Assembly (NCBI GenBank): GCA_018401705.1
Contig: JAGYKL010000003.1
Coordinates: 124,001 to 188,000, forward strand
Origin: Bacteroidia bacterium
Lineage (GTDB): Bacteria; Bacteroidota; Bacteroidia; M30B66
DNA: 64,000 bases
Direction: 5' to 3'
This document shows, piece after piece, positions 44,314-53,663 of the stretch. How positions within the stretch are numbered: the stretch's first letter is position 1; each line of letters begins with the position of its first letter. The notes under the pieces were generated by a model. It was given only the letters and a program-made list of their open reading frames with translations. It was not told the DNA's origin and did no database searches. The translations under genes and the position numbers were made by a program.

Positions 44314-46260
44314 TTAATGTCTGCCGAGGTTACGCCAACTAGATGATATTATATTCAAATCTTGCTGGATTTTGTAGTCTTTAGCGTAAAGTAAGTTAGC
44401 CTGAAAAGCAAAGTTAGGATTTAATTTCTCTCCAAATGGATCTAAAGGATGAAGCACTCCCTTTCTCAAATTGGGTAAACCATGAGTTTTATCGATCGGT
44501 ACATAACCAACCCATGTGCTCTGCCCTGATAATACTCGAAGAATATTTTTTATTAGCCCGCTGCCTGAAATTACTATAAAGTACATCATAGGCAGTAGAA
44601 TTAATAAAGCAATACTAATCGCTATATCTAATACTCTTTTCTTTCTTTTGTTTGTTGGTTTATCAACAGCATTTAGTCCAACTGTATACAAATCGCCATG
44701 GGCTTCGATCGAGTTACTCCCAATAATATATAAGCTTTCAGGAGGAGCTATCTTATATTCAAGTTCCGGATGGTTAATCATCATCATCTGATCCATAATT
44801 TGTGCAGAGCTTAAATCTTTGCCACAAAAAATTAATTCATTGATTTTAAAAATCTCTACCATCTCCTTTAGATTCTCGATAGATCCTGTGTATAAGTCTC
44901 TATCTATTTGAAGTTTATCTGGTTTAATGAATCCAACAAAAGATGTTTTTACTGGTGATTGATTAAGCAATGTTGCTACTCTCTCGGCTTCATTTTTCTC
45001 ACCCACAATTAGAATGCGCTTCATTTCTAAAGTATCTGGAAAGATGCTTTTATAGCTTATCAAATTAGCTATGATTCTAATTGCTGTTGCAGATATGGCT
45101 GCCCAGCCTGCTCCAATTAAAGTGAGAAACCTGGAATATCTGTATTGCTCGTCTAGTAAAGCATAAACAAGAAGAATTATAACCGTGCCAACAACAATTC
45201 CTCTTAAAGAGCGAATTAGTTTAAGAGGCTTGTCATAAGCTCCGTTAAGCCAAGAACTGATAATCCATGAGAAAATATATAATGGAACAGCTATGCGTAT
45301 GAAGGCATAGGGATAATAAATGCCAGATTTTAAAGCCCAGTAATCTTTAAGGAAGTACATCCCCATGAAAAACACTGCCGATTCTATAACAGGAAGCCAA
45401 ATCTTTTCAATAATTCTTTTTACGACCGATAAGCCTGCTCTGAGATAAACAGCGAGCTTTATTATTAGCGAGAAAAGTCTAGCTCTACCAGGCATGAAAT
45501 GCTTATTAGCGAAAATGATCATTGCCTGATAAAACACAAAAACATAGTTAACACTGCTCTTTTTTGTACTTTCTCCTCGGTAGTGAATTACCCTTGTTTT
45601 TGGATGGTAATAGATTTTATAGCCACTTTGAGTAATTCTATAGCTTAAATCAATGTCTTCACCATACATGAAAAAGGTTTCATCCAAAAGTCCTGTCTTA
45701 TCAAGGGCGGCTTTTCTAATAAACATAAAAGCTCCTGAAAGAATTTCAATTTCATTGGTTTCATTTTCAGGAAGATAGCCTAAGTGATACTTTCCAAGCC
45801 TCTTAGATTTAGGGAAAATCTTAGACAAGCCTGAAATTTTATAGAAAGCAACTTCCGGAGTGGGTAATCCTCTTTTCGATTCAGGTAAAAAGACCCCTTT
45901 CCCATCAATTAGTTTAACGCCTAAAGCCCCTGCATCGTTATGGGCATCCATGAAATCAATACAAACCTGAAAAGTGTCTTCTTCCACAACTGTATCGGGG
46001 TTTAGTAGTAAAATATATTCACCCTTCGATTCCTTAATTGCCTGATTATTCGCTTTTGAAAAGCCAACATTGTCTTTGTTGTCGATTAACTTTACTTGTG
46101 GAAATTGTTCCTTAAGCATCTCCACCGAACCGTCAACAGAATGGTTGTCAACTACAAAGACTTCTCCCTCAATATTCTTTAGGCTTCTGAATACAGATTG
46201 AAGGCACTGGTCAAGGAAGTGCCTCACATTATAATTAACAATGACCACAGTTAACTTCAT
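44314..46260 (-). CDS. GT2 glycosyltransferase fused to a sugar-phosphotransferase-like membrane module
   Basis: A 648-residue fusion. Residues about 1-250 are a GT-A family 2 transferase (VVIVNYNVRHFLDQCLQSVF, GEYILLLNPDTVVEE, GEDIDLSYRITQSGYKIYY, then HYRGEST), typical of rhamnosyltransferase-like polysaccharide enzymes. From about 270 to 400 are several membrane spans. From about 410 to 530 is a Rossmann-like CoA-binding-type domain (RILIVGEKNEAERVATLL), as in WcaJ/WbaP-type enzymes. The end (KRVLDIAISIALLILLPMMY, LSGQSTWVGY) looks like a degenerate polyprenyl-phosphate sugar transferase, without the usual PxRPG tail that I can see. It closes the ffh-folD-queE operon, 7 bases after queE. 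Confidence 0.85.
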   Translation of the reverse strand: MKLTVVIVNYNVRHFLDQCLQSVFRSLKNIEGEVFVVDNHSVDGSVEMLKEQFPQVKLIDNKDNVGFSKANNQAIKESKGEYILLLNPDTVVEEDTFQVCIDFMDAHNDAGALGVKLIDGKGVFLPESKRGLPTPEVAFYKISGLSKIFPKSKRLGKYHLGYLPENETNEIEILSGAFMFIRKAALDKTGLLDETFFMYGEDIDLSYRITQSGYKIYYHPKTRVIHYRGESTKKSSVNYVFVFYQAMIIFANKHFMPGRARLFSLIIKLAVYLRAGLSVVKRIIEKIWLPVIESAVFFMGMYFLKDYWALKSGIYYPYAFIRIAVPLYIFSWIISSWLNGAYDKPLKLIRSLRGIVVGTVIILLVYALLDEQYRYSRFLTLIGAGWAAISATAIRIIANLISYKSIFPDTLEMKRILIVGEKNEAERVATLLNQSPVKTSFVGFIKPDKLQIDRDLYTGSIENLKEMVEIFKINELIFCGKDLSSAQIMDQMMMINHPELEYKIAPPESLYIIGSNSIEAHGDLYTVGLNAVDKPTNKRKKRVLDIAISIALLILLPMMYFIVISGSGLIKNILRVLSGQSTWVGYVPIDKTHGLPNLRKGVLHPLDPFGEKLNPNFAFQANLLYAKDYKIQQDLNIISSSWRNLGRH

Positions 46261-46267
46261 GCTTCAA

Positions 46268-46909
46268 TCAGGGAATGTGCATGTATTTATGTGTTTGTAA
46301 AGATACTTCCCAATCAGTATTTGACTTCACAAACTCAATGATTTCGGGAAGGATCTTGTCAATCTTACTCCATTCAGGCTGAAGGTATTGCTTGCATTCT
46401 GAACGAATATTCTGAGCATGTTCCTGAGCCCACTTAAAATCACTAGAATTAAAAACTATCACTTTTAATTCGTTTGCTGAAGCAAGCCAATCTTTACTTG
46501 GAGCTTTAAACTTCTTAGGGGAAACGCAAATCCAGTCGAATTGACCTGTTAATGGATAAGCTCCGGAAGTTTCAATAAATATTTTAATTCCTTTCGCCTT
46601 TAAGCTTTTGCACAAAGGGTCAAGATTGTATAAAGAAGGTTCTCCTCCTGTAATCACAACCGCTTTAGCGGGATAAGCAGATGCTCTTTCTACAATTTTT
46701 TCGATAGATGTTAACGGATGAACACTTGCATCCCAAGACTCTTTAACATCGCACCAGTGGCAGCCTACATCGCAACCTCCAAGACGAATGAAATATGCGG
46801 CTTTCCCTGTGTTAAATCCCTCACCCTGAATAGTGTAGAAGTCTTCCATCACTGGTAAGATTTCTCCAGCATCTAATAGCTTTTGTTGATCATGGCTTAG
46901 CCCGCTCAT
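46268..46909 (-). CDS. queE: 7-carboxy-7-deazaguanine synthase
   Basis: A 213-residue radical-SAM enzyme that converts 6-carboxytetrahydropterin to 7-carboxy-7-deazaguanine in queuosine synthesis. The cluster motif is CDVGCHWC (Cys46, Cys50, Cys53), in QueE's CX3CX2C spacing. FYTIQGEGFNTGKAAYFIRL before it is the typical start, and VVITGGEPSLYNLDPL and FIETSGAYPL follow. QueC, QueD and QueF are not in the window. Its start overlaps the stop of folD by 4 bases. Confidence 0.94.
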   Translation of the reverse strand: MSGLSHDQQKLLDAGEILPVMEDFYTIQGEGFNTGKAAYFIRLGGCDVGCHWCDVKESWDASVHPLTSIEKIVERASAYPAKAVVITGGEPSLYNLDPLCKSLKAKGIKIFIETSGAYPLTGQFDWICVSPKKFKAPSKDWLASANELKVIVFNSSDFKWAQEHAQNIRSECKQYLQPEWSKIDKILPEIIEFVKSNTDWEVSLQTHKYMHIP

Positions 46910-47796
46910 ATATCTGCTGTGGTATTTCTTCTAATAAAGGCATGCACTGTGTTTTTCATCAAAGCCGCAATTGTCATGGCTCCAACTCCTCCGGGAACCG
47001 GAGTGATATATGAGCACTTTGTAGATACTTCAGTAAAATTTACATCTCCTTTAATAACGTATCCTTTGCTTGAACTGCTATCTTCAACACGAGTGATTCC
47101 TACATCTATAACTACAGCTCCATTTTTAACCATATCTGCCGTTAAAAATTCTGGTTTGCCTAATGCTGCTATAATTAAGTCGGCTTGTAAGGTTAATTCC
47201 TTTAAGTTCTTTGTTCTCGAATGAGCCAAAGTTACTGTGCAGTTGCCTGGAGCAGAGTTTCTGCTTAAAAGTAAACTCATTGGTGTTCCTACAATCGCAC
47301 TTCTGCCAATTACAACTGCATGCATACCTTCAGTATTTATCTTATATTGAGATAAAAGCATCATAATGCCCAATGGAGTAGCCGGAGTATAAGATTCAAC
47401 ACCGAGCACCAAACGCCCGAGATTCTCAGGATGAAATCCGTCTACATCTTTAATGGGCGCAATTGCAAGTGTTATTCTTTCTTCGTTAATATGTTTTGGA
47501 AGTGGCAGTTGAACCAAAATCCCGTCAACAGTATCATCAGTATTAAGCTGATTAACGATTAAGAGCAATTCGTCTTCAGATATGTTTTCGGATTCTCTTA
47601 TCAAGAGCGATTCAATACCTATCTCTTTACAAGACCTAACTTTTGCTCCTACATATGTTTCCGAAGCACCATCATTTCCGAGCAAAACTGCTGCTAATTT
47701 TGGGGCTCTTCCAAATCTTTCTGCTAAAGTCTCTATTTCTACTTTGAGCGACTGTTTTACAGAAGCCGCAGTTGCCTTGCCATCGAGAATTGTCAT
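46906..47796 (-). CDS. folD: methylenetetrahydrofolate dehydrogenase/cyclohydrolase
   Basis: A 296-residue bifunctional enzyme converting 5,10-methylene-THF to 10-formyl-THF with NADP reduction. Family blocks are clear: AVLLGNDGASETYVGAKVRS near the N-terminus (Tyr and Lys of the catalytic site), DGILVQLPLPKHI, KDVDGFHPENLGRL, VIGRSAIVGTPMSLLL (nucleotide binding) and TPVPGGVGAMTIAALM at the end. It lies 2 bases downstream of ffh and overlaps queE by 4, in a four-gene operon. Confidence 0.97.
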   Translation of the reverse strand: MTILDGKATAASVKQSLKVEIETLAERFGRAPKLAAVLLGNDGASETYVGAKVRSCKEIGIESLLIRESENISEDELLLIVNQLNTDDTVDGILVQLPLPKHINEERITLAIAPIKDVDGFHPENLGRLVLGVESYTPATPLGIMMLLSQYKINTEGMHAVVIGRSAIVGTPMSLLLSRNSAPGNCTVTLAHSRTKNLKELTLQADLIIAALGKPEFLTADMVKNGAVVIDVGITRVEDSSSSKGYVIKGDVNFTEVSTKCSYITPVPGGVGAMTIAALMKNTVHAFIRRNTTADI

Positions 47797-47798
47797 TC

Positions 47799-49136
47799 TT
47801 AATTGTTTTTCATTCCCTGCATTCCTCTCATCATCCCAGCCATTTTGCCTGGGTTAGACATCACGCGCATCACTTTCCTAGTTTCTTCAAATTGTTTCAT
47901 CAACTTGTTCACCTCTTGGATATTTGTGCCACTGCCATCAGCAATTCTCTTTCTTCTGCTACCATTAATAAGAGAAGGTTCTTCTCTCTCTTGCGGAGTC
48001 ATAGATTGAATTATTGCTTCAATACCTTTAAATGCATCATCATCCACGTCAACATCTTTCATCGCCTTTCCAATTCCAGGAATCATCCCTACGAGGTCTT
48101 TGATGTTTCCCATCTTCTTTATTTGCTGAATCTGATCGTAGAAATCATTGAAGCTAAATTGATTTTTGGCAATTTTCTTCTGAAGCTTTCTGGCTTTTTC
48201 TTCATCAAAATTCTGTTGTGCTCTTTCAACAAGTGAAACAATATCACCCATGCCCAGAATTCTGTCGGCCATTCTTTCAGGATAGAAAGCATCAAGAGCT
48301 TCCATTTTCTCACCTGTACCAACAAATTTAATTGGCTTTTCAACAACTGATCTTATCGTTAAGGCTGCTCCACCTCGTGTATCTCCATCTAATTTGGTTA
48401 GAACTACACCCGTGTAATCTATCCGTTCATTAAAAGCTTTAGCAGTGTTTACTGCATCCTGACCAGTCATTGCGTCAACCACAAAGAGTGTTTCCTGAGG
48501 ATTCACAGCTTGTTTCACTTTTGCAATTTCCGACATCATTTCTTCGTCAATCGCTAAACGCCCGGCGGTATCTACAATTACAATTTGTTTTCCGGTTGCT
48601 TTTGCATGAGCAATAGCTTTTTGAGCTATGTCTACTGGGTTTTTATTGCTTTCATCGGCAAAAACCTCAACACCTATTTGCTCTCCTAATACCTTTAACT
48701 GATTTATAGCCGCAGGTCTGTAAACATCACCCGCTACTAAAAGAACGCTCTTCTTTTCTTTGTTTTTCAGTAAGTTAGCGAGCTTTCCTGAGAAAGTTGT
48801 CTTACCCGAACCTTGAAGCCCCGCAATTAATATAACAGAGGGATTTGCAGAGATATTTAATGGCTCACGTTGACTTCCCATTAACTTGGTTAGCTCTTCG
48901 TGAGTTATTTTTACAAGTAATTGCCCCGGAGAAACAGCTGTTAATACATCCGCGCCCAGCGCTTTAACTTTTACACTGTCAGTAAATTCTTTGGCAATTT
49001 TATAATTAACGTCAGCATCAAGAAGTGCTTTTCTAACTTCTTTAAGTGTTTCAGCAACGTTGATTTCTGTGATTTTTCCCTGACCTTTTAATAGCTTAAA
49101 CGCACGGTCAAATTTTTCACTTAAATTCTCAAACAT
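47799..49136 (-). CDS. ffh: signal recognition particle protein Ffh
   Basis: A 445-residue SRP54 GTPase that delivers nascent membrane proteins to FtsY. It has an N-terminal helical domain (MFENLSEKFDRAFKLLKGQG), then G-domain motifs GLQGSGKTTFSGKLA, DTAGRLAIDEEMM, TKLDGDTRGGAAL and GTGEKMEALDAF. The C-terminal M domain is methionine-rich (VMRVMSNPGKMAGMMRGMQG). The start at 49136 is chosen because it is family-typical and a -7 box lies at 49164-49171. A start at 49166, which the frame also allows, would precede the predicted transcription start. It heads the ffh-folD-queE-GT operon. Confidence 0.97.
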   Translation of the reverse strand: MFENLSEKFDRAFKLLKGQGKITEINVAETLKEVRKALLDADVNYKIAKEFTDSVKVKALGADVLTAVSPGQLLVKITHEELTKLMGSQREPLNISANPSVILIAGLQGSGKTTFSGKLANLLKNKEKKSVLLVAGDVYRPAAINQLKVLGEQIGVEVFADESNKNPVDIAQKAIAHAKATGKQIVIVDTAGRLAIDEEMMSEIAKVKQAVNPQETLFVVDAMTGQDAVNTAKAFNERIDYTGVVLTKLDGDTRGGAALTIRSVVEKPIKFVGTGEKMEALDAFYPERMADRILGMGDIVSLVERAQQNFDEEKARKLQKKIAKNQFSFNDFYDQIQQIKKMGNIKDLVGMIPGIGKAMKDVDVDDDAFKGIEAIIQSMTPQEREEPSLINGSRRKRIADGSGTNIQEVNKLMKQFEETRKVMRVMSNPGKMAGMMRGMQGMKNN

Positions 49137-49163
49137 ATGATTTGCAGGCTTTTTTAAGGATTG

Positions 49164-49171
49164 CAAAAGTA
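49164..49171 (-). promoter_or_regulatory. putative -7 box of the ffh operon
   Basis: TACTTTTG on the minus strand matches TAnnTTTG, with the predicted mRNA start about 22 bases before the Ffh ATG at 49136. No well-spaced TTG is seen. The site supports the shorter Ffh start. Confidence 0.45.
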
Positions 49172-49269
49172 CAAAAAAGCTCCCTTGAATTAAGCTTCAT
49201 TTGAGCGAATATGTCTACTTGCTTTTTTCCTTTGTTTACAGGCGAAAAGACATTATCTATTATAACTGA

Positions 49270-51162
49270 TTACATTCTTTCAGGCATCTCCATGCCAAGC
49301 AACTTGCCGCACTTGGCCAATGTTTCTCCTGTTTTTCTTGCTATTTCTAGTCTGAAAGCTGCCAGCGTTAAATTTTCTTCTTTCAAAACCGGATAGTCAT
49401 GATAATAGGAATTATAATCCTTTGCCAACTCGTACATGTAATTTGCAATCATTGCAGGAGAGTATCCTTCAGCTGCCGTTTGAATAGTTTCTGAGTAAGC
49501 TTCAAGCATCCTAATCATATACCTGGCAGAAGATTCTTCGGGCATTTCATCTAAGCTAATTTCAATTTGGCTTAGTGCTTTGGCTTTGTTTAACAATGAT
49601 TGAATTCTGGCATATGTGTATTGAATAAATGGACCTGTATTTCCTTGTAAATCAATAGACTCCTCAGGGTTAAATACCATCCTCTTTTTAGGGTCAACTT
49701 TTAGTATATAATACTTCAAAGCTCCCAATCCAAGTTTTCTAAATAGTTGATTCTGATCATCCTCGCTCATGTCCTCCGTTTTTCCTAACTCCAGAGCCCG
49801 GTTTCCAGCTTCCTCTATAACCTCGTCAATCAAATCATCAGCATCTACCACCGTTCCTTCACGCGACTTCATCCGCCCAGAAGGCAAATCTACCATGCCA
49901 TACGAAATGTGATAAATGCCATCAGCAAAAGAATAACCCATTTTTTGAAGGGTCTTCTTAAGCACATTGAAATGGTAATCCTGCTCGTTGCCAACTACAT
50001 ATGCGTAAGTGGAGCAATTCAATTCCTTATTTCTTAGCACTGCCGTGCCGATGTCTTGAGTCATATAAACCGAAGTTCCATCCGACCGAAGCAATAGCTT
50101 CTGGTCAAGACCTTCATCACTTAAATCTATCCAAACTGAACCATCATCCTTTTTATAAAGTACGCCTTTTGCTAGTCCCTCTTGAACAATGTCTTTCCCC
50201 AAAATATAGGTATCAGATTCATAATAGAACTTATCAAAATCAACTCCTAATCTTTTGTAAGTAAGATTAAATCCTTCATACACCCAAGAGTTCATTGTTT
50301 TCCAGAGCTCAATTGTATCTGTATCGCCTCTTTCCCAAAGCATAAGCATTTCTCGCGCTTCCTTCATTAAAGGAGTTTGATTATTAATTTGCTGCTTTAA
50401 AGTGCTATTGAGATCTTTTTGCTTTTGAGAATCCTCAGCTTTTTCAATTTCTGCAAGTAGTTTTTTTATGCCTTCTTGCGACTCATTATCAATGCCTTGC
50501 CAATCGTTCGAGTCGATTTTAGCCCTAAGCTCATTAGTTTCTGCTGAAAGCATTTTGTCAAATTCGACATAATACTTTCCTACCAAATGGTCGCCTTTCA
50601 TTCCTGAAGAAGATGGAGTTTCTCCGTTACCTTTCTTTTGCCAGGCAATCATCGACTTACATATATGTATACCTCTATCGTTTATCAGGTTTACTTTTGA
50701 AACAAAATGGCCACATTCAGAGAGGATCTCTGCGACTGAGAATCCTAAGAGGTTGTTCCTAATATGTCCAAGGTGAAGAGGTTTATTGGTATTAGGCGAT
50801 GAATATTCAATCATCACTCTTCTTCTGGCTTTTTCGGGAAGCTTTGCATCGGGAGTATATCCTTGTAAATAGTTTACCCAGTAGCTGTAATTTAGCTCAA
50901 TGTTTAAGAAGCCGTTTACGACATTAAATCCAGAGATTCTGGAGTCCGCTTTTACTAATGCCTCTCCAATTTCCTGAGCGGTTTCAGGTGGTTTCTTGCC
51001 AGAATATTTACTAAGACCGAAACAAACTAAGGTTGAATCTCCTGCAAATTCCTTTCGGGTTTTTTGAAGACTAATCGCATCCTGCGGGATGGTTTTATTA
51101 TAAAGTGATTCAAGAGTTTCTTGAATTAAAGGTGTAAGCCAGATTTCTTTATTCAGATTCAT
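49270..51162 (-). CDS. argS: arginyl-tRNA synthetase
   Basis: A 630-residue class I synthetase. The N-terminal tRNA-binding domain is followed by the HIGH motif in NTNKPLHLGHIRNN near residue 115 and the KMSKS counterpart in LPSGRMKSREGT. The C-terminal DALR anticodon-binding domain ends in RKTGETLAKCGKLLGMEMPERM. A long charged helical insertion (about 185-270) fits the Bacteroidetes form. Its start overlaps the end of the arginase gene by 14 bases, coupling the two. Confidence 0.97.
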   Translation of the reverse strand: MNLNKEIWLTPLIQETLESLYNKTIPQDAISLQKTRKEFAGDSTLVCFGLSKYSGKKPPETAQEIGEALVKADSRISGFNVVNGFLNIELNYSYWVNYLQGYTPDAKLPEKARRRVMIEYSSPNTNKPLHLGHIRNNLLGFSVAEILSECGHFVSKVNLINDRGIHICKSMIAWQKKGNGETPSSSGMKGDHLVGKYYVEFDKMLSAETNELRAKIDSNDWQGIDNESQEGIKKLLAEIEKAEDSQKQKDLNSTLKQQINNQTPLMKEAREMLMLWERGDTDTIELWKTMNSWVYEGFNLTYKRLGVDFDKFYYESDTYILGKDIVQEGLAKGVLYKKDDGSVWIDLSDEGLDQKLLLRSDGTSVYMTQDIGTAVLRNKELNCSTYAYVVGNEQDYHFNVLKKTLQKMGYSFADGIYHISYGMVDLPSGRMKSREGTVVDADDLIDEVIEEAGNRALELGKTEDMSEDDQNQLFRKLGLGALKYYILKVDPKKRMVFNPEESIDLQGNTGPFIQYTYARIQSLLNKAKALSQIEISLDEMPEESSARYMIRMLEAYSETIQTAAEGYSPAMIANYMYELAKDYNSYYHDYPVLKEENLTLAAFRLEIARKTGETLAKCGKLLGMEMPERM

Positions 51163-52111
51163 TTCTATTGAGTGCAGCGTCTGTAGCTGCTTCTAAAATT
51201 TTAAATGCTGTTTCAGCCATGGAATTTTCTGTGTCGAGCGTTGGATTTATCTCTACAATCTCAAAACAACAAACTTTCTCATTTGCAACAAGGCCTGTCA
51301 TAAGGTCTTTAGCTTCTTTTATTCTTAAGCCATTCGGAACTGGTGTGCCAGTTCCGGTAGAAATCTTTGGATCTAAACTATCTACATCAAAAGAGATATA
51401 GATTTTATCGCAGTGCTTTAAATATTCAAAAACTTCATCAATTACGGCAGGCACTCCTTTGGTGCGAAGCTGCTTTGTAGTAATGTTCTTGATGCTGTTT
51501 TTCTCAATTAGATAATCTTCTTCCTCCTCTGTATCTCTTACTCCTATGTAAACCAGGTCGCGATATTCAATCTTTGGACAAATACCACCTGAGTTTTTAA
51601 GCTTCTCCCACTGATTAAGTGTGTCTTTATCTATGTCGTTGGTTTTCTTGTCGGGGTTGTCTTCTCCAAGCGCTGTAGCTAGAGGCATGCCGTGTACATT
51701 ACCCGAAGGTGTTGTGTATGGAGAATGTAAATCAGCATGCGCATCAATCCAAATAACCCCAATTCTATCATCCGGATACGAAGTTTTAATGCCAGCAATT
51801 GTTCCTCCGGCTGTGCTATGATCACCTGCTAAAACTATTGGGAAGGCATTGTTTTTTAGCAATACTTTTTGAACTGCTTTTGATAAACGTTCGTAAATCT
51901 TAGTGATACCGCGTATTCTTTTGGCATACTTGAATTTTACACTTTCTAGGAGAAGCCAGTTTTCGTCACTTATTTCAATCTCATCGTGTTCTCTGAAATA
52001 GTTGCTTTTAAGGTCAATAGCTGCTATTTTAAGTGCGTCTACTCCCATGCTCGCGCCTCTTGTGCCTGCACCAAGTTCTGATCTGAGTAGTATAAGTTTC
52101 GCTTTTTTCAT
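51149..52111 (-). CDS. rocF: arginase
   Basis: A 320-residue binuclear-manganese ureohydrolase. Metal-binding motifs GDHSTAGGT, WIDAHADLHSP and SFDVDSLDP are all present. The TTPSGNVHGMPLA block and the TGTPVPNGL block follow the arginase pattern rather than that of agmatinase, so the product is expected to be ornithine plus urea. It precedes argS with a 14-base overlap and is divergent from the arginine decarboxylase at 52216. Confidence 0.87.
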   Translation of the reverse strand: MKKAKLILLRSELGAGTRGASMGVDALKIAAIDLKSNYFREHDEIEISDENWLLLESVKFKYAKRIRGITKIYERLSKAVQKVLLKNNAFPIVLAGDHSTAGGTIAGIKTSYPDDRIGVIWIDAHADLHSPYTTPSGNVHGMPLATALGEDNPDKKTNDIDKDTLNQWEKLKNSGGICPKIEYRDLVYIGVRDTEEEEDYLIEKNSIKNITTKQLRTKGVPAVIDEVFEYLKHCDKIYISFDVDSLDPKISTGTGTPVPNGLRIKEAKDLMTGLVANEKVCCFEIVEINPTLDTENSMAETAFKILEAATDAALNRNESE

Positions 52112-52159
52112 ACAAGTAAATTAGTTGCATTTGGGAAATTATTCTGCATGTAAGTTGTT

Positions 52160-52167
52160 TACATTTG
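52160..52167 (+). promoter_or_regulatory. putative -7 box of the arginine decarboxylase gene
   Basis: TACATTTG matches TAnnTTTG, 48 bases upstream of the start codon. The nearest upstream TTG is 25 bases away, longer than usual. Confidence 0.4.
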
Positions 52168-52215
52168 CAAAACCGATTTAAAGCCAACAGTATTTCTTAA
52201 AATTCCGTCCATAGC

Positions 52216-53628
52216 ATGAACATGAAAAATAAGTACGAAGACCTAATCAAGCAAACTTTTGAGTTTCCTCAGCCGGGTTTCGAAGTCGTTGAAAATGAAT
52301 TACAATTCAATGAAATTCCATTGATGGATATTATCCATCAATATGGCACCCCTTTGAAAATAACTTATTTGCCTAAAATCAGTGAGCAAATTCAGCGGGC
52401 TAAAATAATGTTTAATGTGGGAATGGCAAAGGCTGATTATAACGGTAAATATCACTATTGCTACTGTACAAAAAGTTCGCAGTTTTCTTTTGTGCTTGAA
52501 GAAGTGTTAAAGAATGATACACACTTAGAGACTTCTTCTGCTTATGATATGCCGATCATTAAAGAATTGCATGCAAAAGGTCTTTTAACAAAGGATAAAT
52601 TCATAATCTGTAACGGTTACAAGAGACCAATGTATCAAGAATTTATTGTAGAGCTCATTCAAGACGGTTTTGAGAACCTGATTCCAATTCTTGATTCCAA
52701 GCGAGAGATTAATTATTACAAGGAGCATCTTAAAACAAAGACTAAAATCGGTATTCGTATAGCTTCTGAGGAAGAACCTTCTTTCGAATTTTATAGCTCA
52801 CGATTAGGAATTAGATATAAAGACATCATCCAATTCTACAAAGATCAAATCGAAAAGGACGATCGTTTTGAATTAAAGATGCTTCACTTTTTTATCAATT
52901 CAGGTATTCGCGATACCGTTTATTATTGGAGTGAATTAGCTAAGTGTTTGCAGGTATACTGCGATTTGAAAAAAGTTTGTCCCGAGCTTAGTTCTTTGAA
53001 TATTGGTGGTGGACTTCCTATCAAAAACTCACTTGGCTTTGAGTATGATTATGAATATATGATTGAAGAAATCATACGTCAAACAAAGATTTTTTGCAAC
53101 TCGCAAGGAGTAGACGAGCCTGATATTTTTACAGAATTTGGTTCATATACCGTGGGCGAAAGCGGAGCTACATTGTATTCTATCATTGATCTAAAACAGC
53201 AGAACGATACCGAAAGTTGGTATATGATAGACAGCTCGTTTATTACAACATTACCCGACACTTGGGGAATTAACCAGAGATTCATCCTGCTCGCTATAAA
53301 TAAATGGGATAAAGAATATAAGCGTGTGAATTTAGGGGGACTAACTTGCGATAGTTTAGACTATTACAATGCAGAAGCTCATATTTCGCAAGTTTTCTTG
53401 CCAAAGTTGTCGGAAGAAACTATGATTGATGATCCACTTTACATTGGTTTTTTCCATACAGGTGCGTATCAAGAGTCATTAGGCGGTTATGGTGGAATTC
53501 AGCATTGCCTTATTCCAGCACCAAAACATGTTATTATTAATAAAGATGAAGAAGGCAATTTGAACACCTACATTTTCGGTAAAGAACAGAGTTATAAATC
53601 AATGTTGAAAACATTAGGATATTCCTGA
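52216..53628 (+). CDS. arginine decarboxylase, alanine-racemase-fold type
   Basis: A 470-residue fold-type III PLP enzyme of the short arginine decarboxylase group found across Bacteroidetes. YCYCTKSSQFSF carries the PLP lysine near residue 80. HLETSSAYDM, IGIRIASEEEPSFEFYSSRL, LNIGGGLPIKNSL and FTEFGSYTVGESG follow in order, and GGLTCDSLDYYN supplies the catalytic Cys and Asp. It would make agmatine, the first step to putrescine. No agmatinase or agmatine deiminase is visible here. A different lineage of the fold occurs at 6517-7884. Confidence 0.85.
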   Translation: MNMKNKYEDLIKQTFEFPQPGFEVVENELQFNEIPLMDIIHQYGTPLKITYLPKISEQIQRAKIMFNVGMAKADYNGKYHYCYCTKSSQFSFVLEEVLKNDTHLETSSAYDMPIIKELHAKGLLTKDKFIICNGYKRPMYQEFIVELIQDGFENLIPILDSKREINYYKEHLKTKTKIGIRIASEEEPSFEFYSSRLGIRYKDIIQFYKDQIEKDDRFELKMLHFFINSGIRDTVYYWSELAKCLQVYCDLKKVCPELSSLNIGGGLPIKNSLGFEYDYEYMIEEIIRQTKIFCNSQGVDEPDIFTEFGSYTVGESGATLYSIIDLKQQNDTESWYMIDSSFITTLPDTWGINQRFILLAINKWDKEYKRVNLGGLTCDSLDYYNAEAHISQVFLPKLSEETMIDDPLYIGFFHTGAYQESLGGYGGIQHCLIPAPKHVIINKDEEGNLNTYIFGKEQSYKSMLKTLGYS

Positions 53629-53663
53629 TATTTGACACCTTCAAATACACTTAACCCAATTTT

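Noticed and set aside
51149-52111. Agmatinase as the identity, pairing with the arginine decarboxylase
   Set aside because: The TTPSGNVHGMP block and TGTPVPNGL follow arginase, and the operon partner is argS.
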